Positions 4,168-6,431 of a DNA stretch of 6,431 nucleotides are shown here, piece after piece. The stretch is from Acidobacteriota bacterium (lineage in GTDB: Bacteria; Acidobacteriota; Terriglobia; Acidiferrales; 2-02-FULL-67-57), in NCBI GenBank assembly GCA_016189965.1, contig JACPRL010000084.1:1-6431 (forward strand), given 5' to 3'. How positions within the stretch are numbered: the stretch's first letter is position 1; each line of letters begins with the position of its first letter. The notes beneath the pieces were generated by a model. It was not told where the DNA came from. It saw only the letters and a program-made list of their open reading frames with translations, and did not search any database. A program made the position numbers and the translations under genes.

Positions 4168-5715
4168 CTATTCCGGCCAATGGGCGTAGGCGTAGAGGAT
4201 GTCCACCATTGACTTTTCGCACTCCGCCAGGCCCGCCACCTTCTCGTTGCCCTCGATGACGAAGTATTCGTCGATCGCATGGGCGCGCCCGCCATGCCCC
4301 AGCCCGCCCGACACCGCCGGCAGGTTGAGCGGCGGCCGGGTGTACTGCGCTTCGGGGCTCGAGCCGGCCGAGCGCGGCCAGATGGCCGGCTCGATGCCGT
4401 ACTTCTTGTAGACGCTCAGCACGGCTTGCACCGCCGACGCCTTGACGCTGGTGCGCGACCACTCGTCGCCTCCACCCAGCGACCGCATCTCGATGTCCGA
4501 GAAGCCGTGGCGGTCGAGGTGCCCGCGGATCAGCGCCTCCTGCTCTTTGATCGCCTGGTTCGGCACTAGGCGGCTGTCAATCTTGCAGGCCGCTTTGTGC
4601 GGCAGGATGGTGGCGACGCCGGGGCCGGTGTAGCCGCCCCAGATGCCGTCAATGTTGAGCGTGGTGTCGAACACCAGCCGCCGGATGGCCTCTTCATCCG
4701 ACCAGTTCTGCTGCCACACCCGGGCGTTCTCCCGCTCGGAGGCAAAGACGCGGTCCTTGAACTTGGCAATCAGCGTGGCGACCAGCATCTCCTCCTCTTC
4801 GCTCGGCGGCACAATCGCGTCGTAGTAGCCGCCAATCAGAATGCGGTTCGTGCGCGGGTCGTACATCGAGTGGAGCGCCTCGATGAGCCGCCACACCGGG
4901 CTGTCCATGATGGCCTTGCGGCTGGAGTGGATGGGCATGCGCTGCGGGCCGCGCCCCCAGCGCTTCCCGCTCGCTTCCAGCTCGACGTAGACGATGCCTT
5001 TGTTGCCCAGCGCCATGCCCACCTGCCCGTCGCGGTTCTGCGCCGGGCCGGGATTCAGGTGCGCCTGGCAGGTCTTCAGCCGGTCGATGTAGGGATGGAG
5101 CACCTGGTGGAAATGCGGGCTGCCCTGCTCTTCCTCCCCCTCGCAGGTGAACATGATGTTGACGGGGAGCCTGCCTTCGACCGCGATAATGGCCTCAAGC
5201 GCGTTCAGGAAAGCCCGCAGCGGGCCTTTCGAGTTGATGGCGCCGCGGGCGATGATGACCTTCGGGAATGGCTCCAGCGGCACCACGTTCGCCGCCAAGG
5301 GCGGCGACGACCATTCCTCTTCATTGAACGGCTGCGTGTCGTACATAAAGTAGCGGGAGATGGTCTTCTTCGCTCCGGCGTCGTACCAGGCCCACACGCC
5401 CGGATGGCCTTCGGTCGGCACCACGTTCGCTTCTTTGCAGCCGAGCTGCTTGAAGTAGCCGACCAGCATCTCGGCGCACTCGCGCACGCCCATGTTCCAA
5501 CTGGAGACGCTCGGCTGCCGGAGGAACTCCTGGATCTTGGCCACGTGCTCGCCGAGGTGCTCGTCAATGTAAGCGTGGATTTTCTTCACCGGCGACGATT
5601 CCAGCACGTCGGCGGCGAAGCCCGCCGGCTCGTCCAAGAAGTAGAAGAACCCCAGGCTGGCCGCCGCGGCTCCCTTGCCCGTGAGTTTGAGGAATTCCTT
5701 GCGTGTCATTGCCAT
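4168..5715 (-). CDS. Exported M20-family peptidase homologue with altered metal site
   Basis: The 515-residue protein has the M20 dipeptidase architecture: an N-terminal catalytic half, an inserted dimerisation domain (about 240-420, with HS at 263-264) and a C-terminal catalytic part. The family hydrolyses peptides or N-acyl amino acids at two zinc ions. Compared with the canonical motifs, the first HxD is MYD (M124, D126), the bridging Asp in the DDKG-type motif is N161 in RGAINSKGP, and the later Asp ligand is replaced near N221. The pair E195/E196 in CEGEEEQGS and the final ligand H479 in AHAIDEYF remain. The N-terminus, TRKEFLKLTGKG followed by an alanine-rich hydrophobic run to AGFAA at 31-35, resembles a Tat signal with RK in place of RR. 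ATG at 5715 follows GGAGGTGA by four bases. The TTG at 5733 is in frame but lies upstream of that site. It may be a one-metal enzyme, a divergent clade or a pseudoenzyme. Confidence 0.85.
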   Translation of the reverse strand: MAMTRKEFLKLTGKGAAAASLGFFYFLDEPAGFAADVLESSPVKKIHAYIDEHLGEHVAKIQEFLRQPSVSSWNMGVRECAEMLVGYFKQLGCKEANVVPTEGHPGVWAWYDAGAKKTISRYFMYDTQPFNEEEWSSPPLAANVVPLEPFPKVIIARGAINSKGPLRAFLNALEAIIAVEGRLPVNIMFTCEGEEEQGSPHFHQVLHPYIDRLKTCQAHLNPGPAQNRDGQVGMALGNKGIVYVELEASGKRWGRGPQRMPIHSSRKAIMDSPVWRLIEALHSMYDPRTNRILIGGYYDAIVPPSEEEEMLVATLIAKFKDRVFASERENARVWQQNWSDEEAIRRLVFDTTLNIDGIWGGYTGPGVATILPHKAACKIDSRLVPNQAIKEQEALIRGHLDRHGFSDIEMRSLGGGDEWSRTSVKASAVQAVLSVYKKYGIEPAIWPRSAGSSPEAQYTRPPLNLPAVSGGLGHGGRAHAIDEYFVIEGNEKVAGLAECEKSMVDILYAYAHWPE

Positions 5716-5719
5716 CGCC

Positions 5720-5727
5720 TCACCTCC
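5720..5727 (-). promoter_or_regulatory. Strong ribosome-binding site of the M20 homologue
   Basis: The minus strand reads GGAGGTGA, fully complementary to the 16S rRNA 3' end, four bases before ATG 5715. This selects 5715 over the in-frame TTG at 5733 and the second ATG at 5709. It suggests efficient translation of the exported protein. Confidence 0.85.
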
Positions 5728-5735
5728 CCCCAACT

Positions 5736-5812
5736 TGTCATTCCGAACCCTTGCATGCCGTGGCGGTGAGGAATCTGCTGTTGCCTGTTCATCAAACCGA
5801 GCAGACTCCTCA
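5736..5812. repeat. Dispersed GGAATGACA/AGATTCCTC-type repeat with a 13-bp inverted repeat
   Basis: On the plus strand TGTCATTCCGAA (from 5736) leads into GTGAGGAATCTGCT (to 5779), the two ends of a widespread intergenic repeat type. TGAGGAATCTGCT (5767-5779) pairs with AGCAGACTCCTCA (5800-5812) across a 20-base loop. The one mismatch becomes a G-U pair in the minus-strand RNA. The element fills most of the gap between the threonine aldolase stop and the M20 start, so it may form the 3' hairpin of the aldolase mRNA. Confidence 0.65.
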
Positions 5813-5838
5813 GGTGACGCCGTCGGAGTGAGTACTGG

Positions 5839-6431
5839 TCAGGCGCGACGTGCCGGGCGTAGGACTGCACGCATCGCTTCCAGCGCCCGCTCGATGCCTT
5901 CGTCGTTGACGTCGTAGTGTGTGACCATCCGCATCGTCGCGGAGTCGATCCCGCTGGCCAGCACACCGTGTTCTTTGAGCCGTGCCGAAATTTCAGTCGT
6001 CGTCAGGCCCGTGCCCGAGACGTCGAAGACCAAGATGTTGGTCTCTACCTCCTCCGGGTTGATGCGGATCCCGGGGATTTCAGCCAGGCCGCGCGCGAGC
6101 CGCCGGGCACGCTCGTGGTCGCGCGCCAGCAGCGGCGGATGCTTTTCCAGCGCCACCAGCCCGGCCGCCGCCAGCACGCCCGCCTGGCGCATGCCGCCGC
6201 CGAACATCTTCCGGTAGACCCGTGCCTTTTCGATGAAGGCCCGCGAGCCGACCACCATCGAACCGACCGGCGCGCCCAGCCCTTTCGACAGACAGAACAT
6301 AATCGAATCCACTTTGCGCGTAATCTCGGCGACACTCTTGCCCAGGGCGACGGCGGCGTTGAAGATGCGCGCGGCGTCGAGATGCACGGGAATCCCCCGC
6401 TCATGCGCCCGCTCGCAAATCTCGTCCTGGA
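5839..6431 (-). CDS. ltaE: Low-specificity threonine aldolase, C-terminal part (cut by window end)
   Basis: This PLP enzyme splits L-threonine or L-allo-threonine into glycine and acetaldehyde. About 196 codons are visible; the family is usually around 340 residues, so the N-terminal 40 percent lies beyond the right edge. The open frame runs to base 6431 (QDEICERAHERGIPVHLDAAR), so the GTG at 6387 is an internal valine and not the start. PVHLDAARIFNA carries the Asp that pairs with the PLP ring nitrogen. SKGLGAPVGS carries the Schiff-base lysine (AAA at 6283-6285). GGGMRQAGVLAAAGL and ETNILVFDV are also typical. The gene ends at TGA 5839 with the tail RPARRA. It is upstream of, and on the same strand as, the M20 homologue, separated by a repeat-filled gap of 123 bases; cotranscription is possible but not shown. 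Confidence 0.92.
   Translation of the reverse strand, partial: QDEICERAHERGIPVHLDAARIFNAAVALGKSVAEITRKVDSIMFCLSKGLGAPVGSMVVGSRAFIEKARVYRKMFGGGMRQAGVLAAAGLVALEKHPPLLARDHERARRLARGLAEIPGIRINPEEVETNILVFDVSGTGLTTTEISARLKEHGVLASGIDSATMRMVTHYDVNDEGIERALEAMRAVLRPARRA

Noticed and set aside
4168..5715. M20 homologue as a pseudogene
   Set aside because: The frame is intact at full family length with a strong ribosome-binding site. The ligand changes are more than single-base differences (Met for His is ATG versus CAT/CAC) and cluster on one metal site, which fits divergence better than decay.
5716..5733. TTG at 5733 as start of the M20 homologue
   Set aside because: It would place the GGAGGTGA ribosome-binding site inside the coding region; ATG at 5715 has ideal spacing.
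4597..5769. Open plus-strand frame of 390 codons opposite the M20 homologue
   Set aside because: It is a GC-driven antisense shadow with low complexity, no domain and no ribosome-binding context, while the minus strand has a perfect ribosome-binding site and M20 architecture.

Overview
This is a GC-rich bacterial segment with six convincing genes, all on the minus strand. Read in transcription order from the right edge they are: a threonine aldolase (cut by the window end), an exported M20-type peptidase homologue, an acyl-CoA dehydrogenase, the GTPase chaperone MeaB, methylmalonyl-CoA epimerase, and a metallo-beta-lactamase-fold hydrolase. The only plus-strand candidate is a weak 33-codon open tail at the left edge. 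The intergenic DNA is full of short dispersed palindromes (constant TTTA loop, variable stems, often GGGGC-TTTA-GCCCC) and other repeat families of the GGAATGACA, CTCAGGG and CACAGAGGC kind. From general knowledge, such repeats together with this gene content fit a member of the Acidobacteriota or a similar soil lineage. This is an inference, since no phylogenetic marker is present.

Layout: 1-292 holds a possible gene tail and a cluster of hairpins. 293-1153 is the MBL hydrolase. 1154-1228 is a repeat-rich leader. 1229-1663 is the epimerase, whose last 14 codons and stop lie in a dispersed repeat. 1664-1786 is a hairpin array. 1787-2758 is meaB, which overlaps the acyl-CoA dehydrogenase (2755-3912) by a TTGA stop/start. 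3913-4167 carries a possible promoter and two repeats. 4168-5715 is the M20 homologue. 5716-5838 contains a long inverted repeat and a strong ribosome-binding site. 5839-6431 is the partial threonine aldolase.

Functionally, the centre is an acyl-CoA module. The dehydrogenase oxidises an acyl-CoA, the epimerase makes (R)-methylmalonyl-CoA, and MeaB loads and protects the B12-dependent mutase. Together they point to propionyl-CoA/methylmalonyl-CoA or branched-chain amino acid and odd-chain fatty acid catabolism. The mutase itself is not in the window. The M20 homologue is the oddest gene: it keeps the fold and the catalytic glutamate pair but lacks several canonical metal ligands.

I see no mobile element, phage, CRISPR array, RNA gene or defence system. 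The points worth a second look are the M20 site changes, the covarying hairpin family, and the repeat that supplies the end of the epimerase gene.
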